DNA of 64,000 bases from Acinetobacter pragensis (GCF_001605895.1 NZ_LUAW01000001.1:91793-155792), one strand, 5' to 3'. Counted from the first letter of the stretch, positions 47,391 through 56,308 are shown. Numbers and translations are program-made. The notes: generated by a model from the letters alone, not told the origin.

Positions 47391-48191
47391 ATGATCGATG
47401 ATGATTTCGATTTCGACCAGCCGGTGACCCGTATCCCGCAAAATGCAAGCGCTAAAAAACAGCTCGGCAATCAGATCTTAAAAGAAGCGCAGCAGTATTT
47501 GGCTTCTATGGGTGCAGCGCCGCATAGCCATTTGGTCAGTGAGTTAAGGAAAGGGGAGCCTCAGGAGGCCTATTTTGCCGTGCTGGCGGATCAAATTGAA
47601 TTCGAAAGCGATGCGCCCATTGCCAATGATGCGTTAAATCTGCTGTACTTTTGGAAAATGGCTTATGAACAGGAAGAAGATAAAGCTGAGTTTAGCCTGC
47701 TGGATCTGATTGAAAGAGATTACTTTAAAAATGAATTGCTGACAGCTGTAGATGCCTTGCAGATTGGCGGCAATTTGCCGCTGCACCGTCAAGTGATTGA
47801 GCAATGCTTAAAGATGTATCAGCAGCAGTGCTATGCCGGCTGTGTCACCGTGCTGTATGGTCAAATTGAAGGCATTCTCACAGAAGCTTTAGCGGAACGC
47901 GGCTATTTGCAGCTGAATCAGACTAAATATATTGATGTTTATAAAATTGTACCCGGATTAAAAGGTCATGAAGTTAAAGGGCTATGGCATAAAGTGAAAA
48001 TTGCCAGCGACATCAACCCTTACTTTTTAGAACTGCAAGCCTTGAAAATGGACAGCAGCTCCTCTGTGACTGCAACGCGCCATAACATTGTGCATGGTTC
48101 AGACGTGGAGCATTTTAACCGTGAGCGCAGTTTCATTCTGTTTATTTGGCTGTTTGCGATGGTCAGCTTTATCAGCACGGTGAAGAAATAA
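47391..48191 (+). CDS. Hypothetical protein with HEPN-like RxxxxHG motif, 266 aa
   Basis: Acidic N-terminus, then an all-helical protein. In the C-terminal region TATRHNIVHGSDVEHF contains R230-x4-H235 followed by Gly, the pattern of many HEPN domains, and an earlier helix VLYGQIEGILTEAL resembles the first HEPN helices. This family is not one I can name. The last 20 residues are hydrophobic (FILFIWLFAMVSFISTV), which may be a buried helix or a membrane anchor. Base composition is like its neighbours, not AT-rich. Confidence 0.75.
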   Translation: MIDDDFDFDQPVTRIPQNASAKKQLGNQILKEAQQYLASMGAAPHSHLVSELRKGEPQEAYFAVLADQIEFESDAPIANDALNLLYFWKMAYEQEEDKAEFSLLDLIERDYFKNELLTAVDALQIGGNLPLHRQVIEQCLKMYQQQCYAGCVTVLYGQIEGILTEALAERGYLQLNQTKYIDVYKIVPGLKGHEVKGLWHKVKIASDINPYFLELQALKMDSSSSVTATRHNIVHGSDVEHFNRERSFILFIWLFAMVSFISTVKK

Positions 48192-48330
48192 AAAGCTGAT
48201 TTCATCGTTATATAAAATGCTGTATTTCAGTTTGTCATAAAGTGTTTCAAAATGATGCTGTGAACAAATTTTGCGCGTATTGGTGGTATATCTATTGTTA
48301 GACAATTTATAAGATCAATGAGAGCAGGGT

Positions 48331-48792
48331 ATGAGCAATAATCAGCTGGATGAATTGAAAAACAAAGCTGCTGAACTGGGGGATGAAGTAAAGCATTCCG
48401 CGAAAGAGGCGCAGCTGCAAGGTGAAAAAGCGCTGGATGATCTTAAGCATTCTGCTAAAGAAGTAAAGCTTGAGGCAGAGAAAAAAGTGGACGAATTGAA
48501 GCGTGATGCAGAAGTGCGGCATGCGGAAGATAAGGCGGCTGTGACTGAAAAAGTTGAAGATCTGAAAGTCAAAGCTGAAAGCGCTAAAGTGGCAGCACAG
48601 GAAAAATTTGATCATCTGAAAGAAGAGGCGGGGCACAAGCTGGATGAAGCTAAGCAAAAAGCGGCCGAACTTAAGCAGGAGGCTTCGGTTAAGCTGGATG
48701 AGCTGAAAGTTCAGGCCAGTGAAAAGTTTGATGAGCTGAAGAAAAAAGCCACAGAGACTTTAGGCAAGTTTAAAAAAGATGATCAGGCTTAA
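48331..48792 (+). CDS. LEA/hydrophilin-like amphipathic repeat protein, 153 aa
   Basis: Almost entirely Lys/Glu/Ala/Asp with repeated units of about 11 residues such as KAAELKQEASVKLDELK and EKFDELKKKA. It has no Trp, Tyr or Cys and no signal peptide. This is the composition of LEA-like and apolipoprotein-like helices that fold on drying or on membranes. Acinetobacter is known to use such hydrophilins for desiccation tolerance under BfmR control; whether this gene belongs to that set is inference. Own terminator downstream. Confidence 0.85.
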   Translation: MSNNQLDELKNKAAELGDEVKHSAKEAQLQGEKALDDLKHSAKEVKLEAEKKVDELKRDAEVRHAEDKAAVTEKVEDLKVKAESAKVAAQEKFDHLKEEAGHKLDEAKQKAAELKQEASVKLDELKVQASEKFDELKKKATETLGKFKKDDQA

Positions 48793-48825
48793 TTGATGCC
48801 GCTGTAAATACAAAAGCTTTAAATG

Positions 48826-48862
48826 AAAAAAATCCATTGCCATTAAGCGATGGATTTTTTTT
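48826..48862. terminator. Bidirectional terminator after the LEA-like gene
   Basis: Stem AATCCATTGC (48831-48840) / GCGATGGATT (48847-48856), one wobble pair, A5 before, T7 after. Lies between convergent genes. Confidence 0.9.
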
Positions 48863-48947
48863 AGTAAAGATTAAAAGCGCAAACACGTATTGCTATTAAA
48901 AGCTGGGCATCTGCAAATTCAGGGCTTTTACTGCGCTTGGTACAACA

Positions 48948-49241
48948 TTATTTATTCAAATTTTCAGTTTGAATCTGGCTGATTTTCCCATTCACCACAG
49001 TAATGACATAGCGCATGTTTTCAATTTCATAGGTGTAATCAATCGCCAGTTCTTCTGTTTGATCTTTCTGCGGCGCTGCGTATGAATTTACTGTAAGTGG
49101 GGAGACCTTAATGCGCGCTTGCATTTCTTCTACGGAATCACCTAGGGTAATTGACTGGCGCTCCGCCGTAACAAAACTTTCGACATTGGCCGCATGACTG
49201 AAACTTGCAGTCAAAAGAAGGATAAACAGTAATTTTTTCAT
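48948..49241 (-). CDS. Small periplasmic protein, 97 aa
   Basis: Starts at ATG 49241, with AGGGGA 8 nt upstream; the frame opens earlier (49280) but those codons lack a signal. Signal peptide MKKLLFILLLTASFSHA is followed by a mature part of about 79 residues. The mature part has alternating strands ending in MRYVITVVNGKISQIQTENL. No family recognised; the strand-turn pattern resembles small OmlA/BamE-type folds, but I would not assign it. Confidence 0.82.
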   Translation of the reverse strand: MKKLLFILLLTASFSHAANVESFVTAERQSITLGDSVEEMQARIKVSPLTVNSYAAPQKDQTEELAIDYTYEIENMRYVITVVNGKISQIQTENLNK

Positions 49242-49636
49242 TTTCATTCCCCTGATAATACATAAAATGCATTTCTGCAAAGCAGTCCAGTCTCAGCTTC
49301 TTTGGGCTTCGTTGCACATCATCGTCTTTTATATGTTTAATGAGGTGTGCATGAGTTCAGCTGATTGCAGAAAAGCAGTGCTTGCGCTAAATAAAAGCAT
49401 ACAGAATGGCGCATGGCTCTGAGATAAAAGCGCGCAGCGCCCAATATTGAAATTTATATCAAAAAAACATCAAAACTGTATTGTTGAAATGTATCTAGAA
49501 TTAAACGAAAACCTAGTGTTTTGCTTGGTTTTTTGGCTTTATCCTGCAACTTCTTAAATTCGATGCTTAACCTAGACCGTATTTGTCGTTAAACTATCAA
49601 TAATTTGCTGTATTTCTGCTTTTTTGGAGTAATTCT
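49242..49636. other. Gap before mrp with one candidate micro-ORF
   Basis: Mostly AT-rich DNA. At 49351-49422 (+) a 23-residue frame MSSADCRKAVLALNKSIQNG... has GAGGTG 4-5 nt before its ATG, so it may be translated. No terminator follows it. The rest should hold the mrp promoter; I see no convincing hexamers. Confidence 0.35.
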
Positions 49637-50905
49637 ATGTCGTGGCTGTCTTCGCTTAAATCGGTCTTTTCGCCCTCGCAGGAGGTGAAGGAAGAAGAAG
49701 TCCAGCAAGTGCTTCAAAGCTATATTTTGCCCAATTCAGAGCATGCGCTGAAAGACCGCATTACCCAAGTGAATGTGCAGGGGCAAGTACTGCAGATCAC
49801 CATTAATACCTTTCCCTCCGAAGCGGATGATCTGCAGAAGATTCATGATGATTTGGCGGACGCGCTGGATAAATGCGGCATTACAGAATTGAATATGCAT
49901 GTCATTCAGCAAAAAACCGGCCATACTTCAGGCGGCTGCGGTCATCAGCATGCCGAAGGCGAAAGCTGTTCGAGCCAGCCTAAAGCGCAAAGCGCAGCGC
50001 TTAAGAACAGCTTGCCGCCGGTTGTAGACGCATCGGCAGCGCCTGTACAAAAAGCAGAAGATACAGATCCGAATAATCCGCCTATTCAAAAAGCAGCACC
50101 GCAGCAGCGCGATGTGCCGAAACATCCGCGTATTCAAAATGTCATTTTAGTGTCATCAGGCAAAGGCGGTGTCGGCAAATCAACAACCACGGTCAATTTG
50201 GCGCTGGCGCTGCAAAAACTGGGCCTGAAGGTCGGTGTCTTGGATGCCGATATTTACGGTCCAAGCATTCCAACCATGCTGGGCAATGCAGGCCGTACCC
50301 CGATGATTGAAGCGGAGCATTTTATCCCGCTGGATGCTTATGGTTTGGCGGTGCTGTCTATCGGCCATCTCACTGGCGATCATAATACCCCAGTTGCTTG
50401 GCGCGGCCCGAAAGCGACAGGCGCGCTTATGCAGCTGTTCAATCAAACTTTATGGCCGGATTTGGATGTGCTGATGATTGATATGCCGCCGGGTACAGGC
50501 GATATTCAATTGACCATGGCGCAGCGCATTCCTGTGACGGGCGCTGTGATTGTAACGACACCGCAAAATGTCGCGCTGATGGATGCAACAAAAGGCATTG
50601 AACTGTTTAACCGTGTACAGATTCCAGTGATTGGTGTTGTCGAGAACATGTCGACACACATCTGTTCGAACTGCGGCCATGAAGAGCAGATTTTTGGCAC
50701 GGGCGGCGGTGATAAATTGTCAGAACAGTACAATATTCCTTTGCTGGGACGGTTGCCGTTAAATGTGCAGATTCGTGAAAATGCTGATGCCGGCAAACCT
50801 TCTGTAGCGGCTGAAGATGAAGCGGCTGAAAGCTATATGGCAATTGCAGAAAAAATTGCTGCCGGCTTAACCCTTGCAGAAAAAGATCAGAACCGTATTT
50901 TCTGA
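49637..50905 (+). CDS. apbC: Iron-sulfur cluster carrier protein ApbC/Mrp
   Basis: ParA/MinD-like ATPase of 422 residues that carries and transfers Fe-S clusters, for example to respiratory enzymes such as complex I. The N-terminal DUF59/MIP18-like domain spans about 18-92. The deviant Walker A SSGKGGVGKS is at 173-182, and the cluster-binding CSNCGH is near 335. Between the N-terminal domain and the ATPase lies an insert of about 70 residues with Cys/His-rich GGCGHQHAEGESC. GGAG precedes the ATG by about 8 nt. Confidence 0.95.
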   Translation: MSWLSSLKSVFSPSQEVKEEEVQQVLQSYILPNSEHALKDRITQVNVQGQVLQITINTFPSEADDLQKIHDDLADALDKCGITELNMHVIQQKTGHTSGGCGHQHAEGESCSSQPKAQSAALKNSLPPVVDASAAPVQKAEDTDPNNPPIQKAAPQQRDVPKHPRIQNVILVSSGKGGVGKSTTTVNLALALQKLGLKVGVLDADIYGPSIPTMLGNAGRTPMIEAEHFIPLDAYGLAVLSIGHLTGDHNTPVAWRGPKATGALMQLFNQTLWPDLDVLMIDMPPGTGDIQLTMAQRIPVTGAVIVTTPQNVALMDATKGIELFNRVQIPVIGVVENMSTHICSNCGHEEQIFGTGGGDKLSEQYNIPLLGRLPLNVQIRENADAGKPSVAAEDEAAESYMAIAEKIAAGLTLAEKDQNRIF

Positions 50906-50918
50906 TTTGGTCAAAGCA

Positions 50919-50950
50919 AAAAGCCCAGCGTTTTACCGCTGGGCTTTTTT
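50919..50950. terminator. Bidirectional terminator between mrp and TRAP operon
   Basis: Stem AGCCCAGCG (50922-50930) / CGCTGGGCT (50937-50945), 6-base loop, A-run before and T6 after. Serves two convergent units. Confidence 0.93.
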
Positions 50951-50958
50951 GTACCGAT

Positions 50959-52971
50959 TTAAGAGGGTGAATAGGACTGATTCTGTTTTTTAGCTTGCAT
51001 GATGTTGACGCTAATGGCGATCACAACCATCACCATCCCGACAATATCCGTGATGGTTTCTGGAATAATCAGGCACAAGGCGCCAATACCTAAGAAAATC
51101 CTCCAAAACCAGTTCATGCTGACTTTGAAGTAGCCTTCAACTGCCGCGCCAAGCGCTAGAATGCCGACGACAGAGGTAAAGACAATGCTGACGATGGTTG
51201 TCCATGCAGGGAATGCAAACTCACGCGCATTCACCGCGGCATTGGTTGTATCAATCATGAGCATGGCGGGGTTGTAGACGAACAGGAAGGGCACAATAAA
51301 CCCGGCTAATGAAAGCTTCAGGGCTTGAAAGCCGGTACGCATCGGGTCGCCGCCTGCAATGCCTGCACCGGCAAAGGCGGCTAAGGCGACAGGCGGTGTA
51401 ATATTGGCAAACAGGCCAAAATAGAACACGAACATATGCGCTACAAGTGTTGGAATGTCAAAGTTAGCCAGCGCCGGCGCCGCCATGGTCGCTGTAATGA
51501 TATACGCAGGAATTGAAGGCAGTCCCATGCCTAAAATCATCGATGCAATCATGGTAAAGAAGAGGGTCAAAAACAGGCTGCCGGCGCCAATGCTCATGAT
51601 TGATGAGGTCATGACAGAGCCAAAACTGGTTAAACTCACAACACCAATGATAATGCCGACTACGGCGCAGGCTGCCATTACCGAAAGGGATTGCTTCGCG
51701 CCGTCAGCGAGCGCTTCCAGTATGTCTTTGAAGCCCATGCGGGTTGATTTGCGGAAACTCGCCACGACCACGGTCAAGACAATGGTATAGACCGCGGCAT
51801 AACTCACAGGGATGGACTGAAATAGAAAAAAGACTAAAGCCACAATAGGGATAAGCAAGTGCCCGCGTTCTTTTAAAACATCTTTAACATGCGGCAAATC
51901 AGCTTTAGGCACGCCTTTTAAATCATCACGCCCCGCGCGGAAATGGACCTGCGCCATCACTCCTAAATAGTAAAGCAAGGCAGGTAGTGTTGCTGCAAGC
52001 GCAATGGTGCCGTAACTTACCCCTGTGGTTTCAGCCATGATAAATGCACTGGCGCCCATGACAGGCGGTAAAATTTGCCCGCCCACAGAGGCGCTGGCTT
52101 CTACCGCGCCGGCAAAATTTTTGTGGTAGCCAATTTTCTTCATCAGCGGAATTGTGAATGAACCTGTCCCTACGACATTGGCCACGGCTGTTCCATTAAT
52201 GCTGCCCATAAAGCCGCTGGAAATTACTGCGACTTTTGCAGGGCCGCCTTGCTTATGTCCCGCAAGCGCCATCGCAAGATCATTGAACAGCTTGCCCATG
52301 CCTGACTTCGCCAGAAAAGCGCCAAACAAAATAAACAAGAAAATAAAGGTGACCGACGCGCCGATTGCGGATGAATACAGCCCTTCGGTTTTTAAATACA
52401 TTTGCCCGAAAATATCACTGATGCTGTATGGACGCGTCAGCAGGCGGTCAGGAACCCAGTCGTAGTGACTGAAGAATGGATAGGATAGAAAGATTAGCCC
52501 TAAAATAGGCAGCATCCATCCCATGACTCTCCGGGCGCCTTCAACCACCAGCACTACAGCCAAAATGGCGAAAACAATATCCAATGTGTTTGGAATGCCG
52601 CCACGCGTTGTCATAATGGCTTGATATTCTTTCCAAATATATAAAAAAGTTGCCAGCGAGGCTAAGGCAAGCAGCCAATCTAGCCACGGAATGCTTTGCC
52701 GGGAACTGGACTGGCGGGCGGGGTAGAGCAGAAAAACCAAAACTAGGCCAATCGCAACGTGGGCCGAGCGCTGAATCAGTTCAGGCAGCGGGTTAAAGGT
52801 AATAAATAGGTGAAATAATGAATAAAAAATGGCCACTGCAGCAATAAACCAAGCCACAGATTTATTGCTTGGCGTACGGGTTACCGACTCGCGGTCAAAC
52901 TGTTCTAGAATGGCTTGCTGCTGCTGTGCATCTAATTGTTCAGGGGTAACTTTATCTTCATTTTGACTCAT
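50959..52971 (-). CDS. TRAP transporter permease, fused 4TM/12TM
   Basis: Fused small and large membrane components, 670 residues, of a TAXI-type TRAP transporter that takes up organic acids with a sodium gradient. Many hydrophobic helices; the large-subunit (DctM-like) signature region is around SGFMGSINGTAVANVVGTGS and VEASASVGGQILPPVMGASA. The start is ATG 52971, which overlaps the upstream stop as ATGA with GGAGA about 7-9 nt before; an open frame continuing to 53067 belongs to no real extension. Last gene of its operon. Confidence 0.95.
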   Translation of the reverse strand: MSQNEDKVTPEQLDAQQQQAILEQFDRESVTRTPSNKSVAWFIAAVAIFYSLFHLFITFNPLPELIQRSAHVAIGLVLVFLLYPARQSSSRQSIPWLDWLLALASLATFLYIWKEYQAIMTTRGGIPNTLDIVFAILAVVLVVEGARRVMGWMLPILGLIFLSYPFFSHYDWVPDRLLTRPYSISDIFGQMYLKTEGLYSSAIGASVTFIFLFILFGAFLAKSGMGKLFNDLAMALAGHKQGGPAKVAVISSGFMGSINGTAVANVVGTGSFTIPLMKKIGYHKNFAGAVEASASVGGQILPPVMGASAFIMAETTGVSYGTIALAATLPALLYYLGVMAQVHFRAGRDDLKGVPKADLPHVKDVLKERGHLLIPIVALVFFLFQSIPVSYAAVYTIVLTVVVASFRKSTRMGFKDILEALADGAKQSLSVMAACAVVGIIIGVVSLTSFGSVMTSSIMSIGAGSLFLTLFFTMIASMILGMGLPSIPAYIITATMAAPALANFDIPTLVAHMFVFYFGLFANITPPVALAAFAGAGIAGGDPMRTGFQALKLSLAGFIVPFLFVYNPAMLMIDTTNAAVNAREFAFPAWTTIVSIVFTSVVGILALGAAVEGYFKVSMNWFWRIFLGIGALCLIIPETITDIVGMVMVVIAISVNIMQAKKQNQSYSPS

Positions 52972-53441
52972 AGGCATTCTCCGATCTGCCATGCTTTCCA
53001 CAAGGGGCGCTGTTGTGATGTGATCTGCACCACGGTGTAATCGGGGTGTTGCTGATAAATAGGCCAAAGCTTTTGATCGATGATCAAACTTCCTTGCATA
53101 TTTCTGGAAATGATCCAGTTGATTTGTTCAACTTGCCGATCCACCTTCATACGGATCATGCCGTTTTTTTGAAAAATGATTGGATAATCATTTGGTGTTC
53201 CTGCGCCGAATGAAATCAGGTCGGTATAACGCAGTTTAAAATGCTGCGGTTCACGTTGATAGTTTTCAATCCAGCGGGTTTTTTCGACCGAATGTCTCCA
53301 TTGCAAATTGAATTGTTCCGTTGAAATGCGGCAATGCGTTTGTTCAGCCTGTACATCCGTATAATGAACAGGAAACAGCAGCAGCCCGCATAAACCGAGC
53401 AGAAAAAGCGCAGCGGGCACTGCACTTTTTTTCAGTTTCAT
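52968..53441 (-). CDS. DUF1850 domain protein of TRAP operon, 157 aa
   Basis: Small protein with one N-terminal hydrophobic helix (residues 8-25), then a mostly beta domain. The conserved features of DUF1850 are seen: FNLQWRHSVEKTRWIENYQ near 44 and the RYTDLISFGAGTPND segment. DUF1850 genes occur almost only in TAXI-TRAP operons, so it is a probable accessory of the transporter. It overlaps both neighbours by 4 bases. Confidence 0.88.
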   Translation of the reverse strand: MKLKKSAVPAALFLLGLCGLLLFPVHYTDVQAEQTHCRISTEQFNLQWRHSVEKTRWIENYQREPQHFKLRYTDLISFGAGTPNDYPIIFQKNGMIRMKVDRQVEQINWIISRNMQGSLIIDQKLWPIYQQHPDYTVVQITSQQRPLWKAWQIGECL

Positions 53442-54448
53442 TTTTTCGCTGCAAGTTCATCGTAATAACGCTTAGCGCCAGGGTGCAGCGGGGCAACCAC
53501 GCCTTTTTGCGCGGTCTCTAAATTAATTTCTGAGGCTGCCTGATGTGAGTTGGCTAACTGGCCCAAGCTGTCAAAGAACGTTTTAGTGAGCTTATAGACA
53601 TCATCTTCTGACAGGTCAGAGCGGACCACTAAAGCATTCATAATCGCTGCAGTCGGGATGTCTGCTGCATTACCATAGGTGCCTTTCGGAATATTTAGCG
53701 AAAGGAAGTAGGGTTGATTTTTTGCAATCTGTTTGACTTTATCAGGGTTGATGCCGACCAGCTGCAAATCAAAGCCTTGCTGCAATTCCATCAATGATGA
53801 GTTGGGAATGCCGCTGGTTAAGAAGGCTGCATCAATTTTTCCGCCTTTGAGTGCGTCAGCTGCTTCGGCATAGCCTAGATAATCAACTTTTACATCATTA
53901 TATGTAATGCCAAAACCATTCAAGAGGGTTCGCGCATTCACTTCAACACCAGAGTTTTGGGCGCCGACGGCAATACGCTTGCCTTTTAAGTCTTCAAGAT
54001 TTTTAATGCCCGATTTTTTCGATGCGACGATTTGTACATAGTTTGGATACAATGCTGCAATTTGCTGAACATTATCAATTTTACCGCTGCTGAAACTGCC
54101 TGTGCCATTCAGCGCCTCAGTTAAGCTGTCACTCATCACGAAGGCCATTTCTACTTTTTTCTGTTTGAGCAAGTTAAGATTTTCAACAGAAGCCCCAGTG
54201 GTTTGAGTTTTAGAGTTGACGCCATAAGTTTTATTGTAAATTTCGGCCAAACTGGTGCCAATCACATTGTAGGGGCCAGATGCGCCGCCTGTAGCGATGT
54301 TGACGAATTTGGTCTGAAGTTTGTCTGCAGCCTGCGCGCTCGCTTGAGTTTTCTCATCCTTTGCCGTATTGGTTTTATTGTCGCTTGAGCATGCTCCTAA
54401 ACCTGCAAGCGCAATTGAAAGCACTGTGAGTTGAGTCCATTTTTTCAT
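53438..54448 (-). CDS. TAXI family TRAP solute-binding lipoprotein
   Basis: Periplasmic substrate receptor of 336 residues. Lipobox LGAC near residue 20 indicates a lipoprotein. The binding fold shows the TAXI-type start VNIATGGASGPYNVIGTSLA, the middle KGKRIAVGAQNSGVEVNARTLL, and the helix YDELAAKK at the end. The ATG is preceded by GAGGAAAAG. First gene of the operon; substrate class is likely a carboxylic acid, but not defined by sequence. Confidence 0.94.
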   Translation of the reverse strand: MKKWTQLTVLSIALAGLGACSSDNKTNTAKDEKTQASAQAADKLQTKFVNIATGGASGPYNVIGTSLAEIYNKTYGVNSKTQTTGASVENLNLLKQKKVEMAFVMSDSLTEALNGTGSFSSGKIDNVQQIAALYPNYVQIVASKKSGIKNLEDLKGKRIAVGAQNSGVEVNARTLLNGFGITYNDVKVDYLGYAEAADALKGGKIDAAFLTSGIPNSSLMELQQGFDLQLVGINPDKVKQIAKNQPYFLSLNIPKGTYGNAADIPTAAIMNALVVRSDLSEDDVYKLTKTFFDSLGQLANSHQAASEINLETAQKGVVAPLHPGAKRYYDELAAKK

Positions 54449-54806
54449 ATACTTTTCCTCGTTTTATTATCCTGAAAGCCATGCAGCCGGCTTTTTTATT
54501 CTTGATAGCGCGTTATCAGATGAATGAACAAAAAATACGCATATTTTAGAAAGTAACTGATTAAAAATCATTTGAATAGTTTTTTTTATTAGTTTGGATT
54601 ATTCGATTTATAAAATCATTGATCAGAAAAATGAATGGGTCAAGCAGGCCATCAAGCTGAAGACCGGCTTGATTCAGGATGATGCGGCTTTAATGTTGAA
54701 TAGGGCCGATTAAATTAAAAAAGTGTTACCAGCGTTCATGAAATTTGATTGCTTTCATTATGGTGAATTATTAAACTTATATCATTATATATGCTGGCCT
54801 GTGAAT
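54449..54806. other. Gap before second lysE with possible gene remnant
   Basis: AT-rich promoter DNA for the TAXI operon at the left. From about 54620 to 54713 (+) an open frame without start, ending TAA 54711-54713, reads NEWVKQAIKLKTGLIQDD then AALMLNRAD, protein-like in composition and richer in GC than its flanks. It may be the tail of a lost gene. I see no terminator. Confidence 0.3.
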
Positions 54807-55400
54807 ATGATCACTTGGTTTTTCATTGGCTTAGTGGTCACCATTTTGCTGACTCCTGGCCCGACCAATACCTTGCTTGCTTCCTCCGGCATCCAAGTGG
54901 GCGTACGCAAATCTTTTCGCCTTATCCCAGCAGAAGCGTTTGGCTATTTAATCTCCATCAGCCTTTGGGGCTTTCTCATTGGAAAAGTGTCTGCGCAATT
55001 GCCTTTGCTGCCCACTGTTCTGAAATTATTCAGCGCTGCCTATATTTTGTTTTTAGCTGTGCGCTTATGGAAAACGGCAAATGCGGCTGAGGATTATCAT
55101 CAGGCGACGATTGGACCGGTGCAGCTGTTTGCGGCAACACTGCTCAATCCTAAAGCGCTGCTTTTTGCTTCCGCAATTTTCCCGCCAATAGTCTGGGTTG
55201 ATGGTCGCTATTATACCGCGCATATGATGGTGTTCTTACTGCTTATTGTCCCGATTGCTTTTTTATGGACAGTGCTGGGTTCAATTCTGACATCGAATAA
55301 AATCAGCTGGCTGAATCAATGCAATCTGCAAAAAACCGCTTCACTGGTCTTAATGAGCTTTTCAATTCCGCTCAGCTATTCTGCATTATTAAAGCTTTAA
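54807..55400 (+). CDS. LysE family exporter, second copy in window
   Basis: Six-helix exporter of 197 residues. ATG 54807 gives the usual short start MITWFFIGLVVTILLTPGPT, with the family TPGPTN motif at about 16-21 and a conserved LLNPKALLFASAIFPP segment. The frame is open further upstream, but residues there are not membrane-like. It shares little sequence with the copy at 40529. No strong Shine-Dalgarno. Substrate unknown. Confidence 0.88.
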   Translation: MITWFFIGLVVTILLTPGPTNTLLASSGIQVGVRKSFRLIPAEAFGYLISISLWGFLIGKVSAQLPLLPTVLKLFSAAYILFLAVRLWKTANAAEDYHQATIGPVQLFAATLLNPKALLFASAIFPPIVWVDGRYYTAHMMVFLLLIVPIAFLWTVLGSILTSNKISWLNQCNLQKTASLVLMSFSIPLSYSALLKL

Positions 55401-55592
55401 GCGTAAAACTGAGATTGCGATGCTGAAGCAATAATATTGAGATTTGCTGCCAGCTGACGTCTAGATACTAAAGTAAGCCGCAGACATTCCGTCAAATCAG
55501 CAGGCTGCGGCGTTGACTTATTTTCATTGCTGCCGATTTCAGTTAAAGTACCATGCAATAATTGAATTAACGCTTTTTTTGGATAGAAATAC

Positions 55593-56162
55593 ATGGCTAT
55601 TAAGTCTGATCGTTGGATTCGCGAAATGAGCGAAAAACACGGCATGATTGAACCGTATGCAGAGAACCAAGTCCGTTACGATGAAAATGGTGAAAAACTG
55701 ATTTCATACGGCGTATCCAGCTATGGCTACGATGTGCGCTGTGCACGTGAATTTAAAGTTTTTACCAATGTGCATTCTGCGATTGTTGATCCAAAAAACT
55801 TTGATGACAGAAGCTTTATTGATATTGAATCAGACGTCTGCATTATTCCGCCAAACTCATTTGCCTTGGCGCGGACCGTGGAATATTTCCGTATTCCACG
55901 CAATGTTTTAACCGTTTGCCTTGGCAAATCGACTTATGCGCGCTGCGGTATTATTGTGAACGTCACACCGCTGGAACCTGAATGGGAAGGCCACGTGACT
56001 TTGGAATTCTCAAATACGACAAATTTGCCTGCACGCATCTATGCCGGTGAAGGCGTTGCGCAGATGCTGTTTTTTGAATCAGATGAAGTCTGTGAAACCT
56101 CTTATAAAGATAGAGGCGGTAAGTATCAAGGCCAAACAGGCGTTACATTGCCAAAAGCTTAA
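55593..56162 (+). CDS. dcd: dCTP deaminase
   Basis: Deaminates dCTP to dUTP for thymidylate synthesis; homotrimer, 189 residues. Start residues [19 protein letters not shown] are the family N-terminus. The nucleotide-binding core includes [19 protein letters not shown], and the catalytic-site region is around [18 protein letters not shown]-terminal [13 protein letters not shown] matches the lid that closes on the triphosphate. Ends in a terminator. Confidence 0.97.
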   Translation: MAIKSDRWIREMSEKHGMIEPYAENQVRYDENGEKLISYGVSSYGYDVRCAREFKVFTNVHSAIVDPKNFDDRSFIDIESDVCIIPPNSFALARTVEYFRIPRNVLTVCLGKSTYARCGIIVNVTPLEPEWEGHVTLEFSNTTNLPARIYAGEGVAQMLFFESDEVCETSYKDRGGKYQGQTGVTLPKA

Positions 56163-56190
56163 TTTATAAAGATTCTAAGTTTTGTACGAC

Positions 56191-56221
56191 AAAAAAGCAG
56201 GATTCAGATCCTGCTTTTTTT
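56191..56221 (+). terminator. Terminator after dcd
   Basis: Stem GCAGGAT (56197-56203) / ATCCTGC (56208-56214), loop TCAG, A6 before and T7 after. Confidence 0.92.
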
Positions 56222-56308
56222 CGTGATTCATTCATCGGAAAGCAGGGCATTTCAGCTGGATTATTTTGCAATTGCGCATTTATTCAGCATAATTAAAAGT
56301 TAAAGTGG

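Noticed and set aside
42760..48191. HEPN-MNT toxin-antitoxin operon
   Set aside because: Neither HEPN-like gene has a nucleotidyltransferase or other small partner beside it; metG and a membrane protein gene lie between them.
48307..48657. Antisense frame rich in Phe and Leu opposite the LEA-like gene
   Set aside because: It is the mirror of Lys/Glu-rich codons (AAG/GAA read as CTT/TTC). No ribosome site or coding logic.
52972..53067. Upstream extension of the TRAP permease
   Set aside because: The extra 32 residues fall inside the DUF1850 gene; the ATGA overlap with GGAGA upstream is the natural start.
55397..55645. 82-codon minus-strand frame over the dcd start
   Set aside because: Overlaps the ribosome site and first codons of dcd, lacks a good ribosome site, and its composition is not protein-like.
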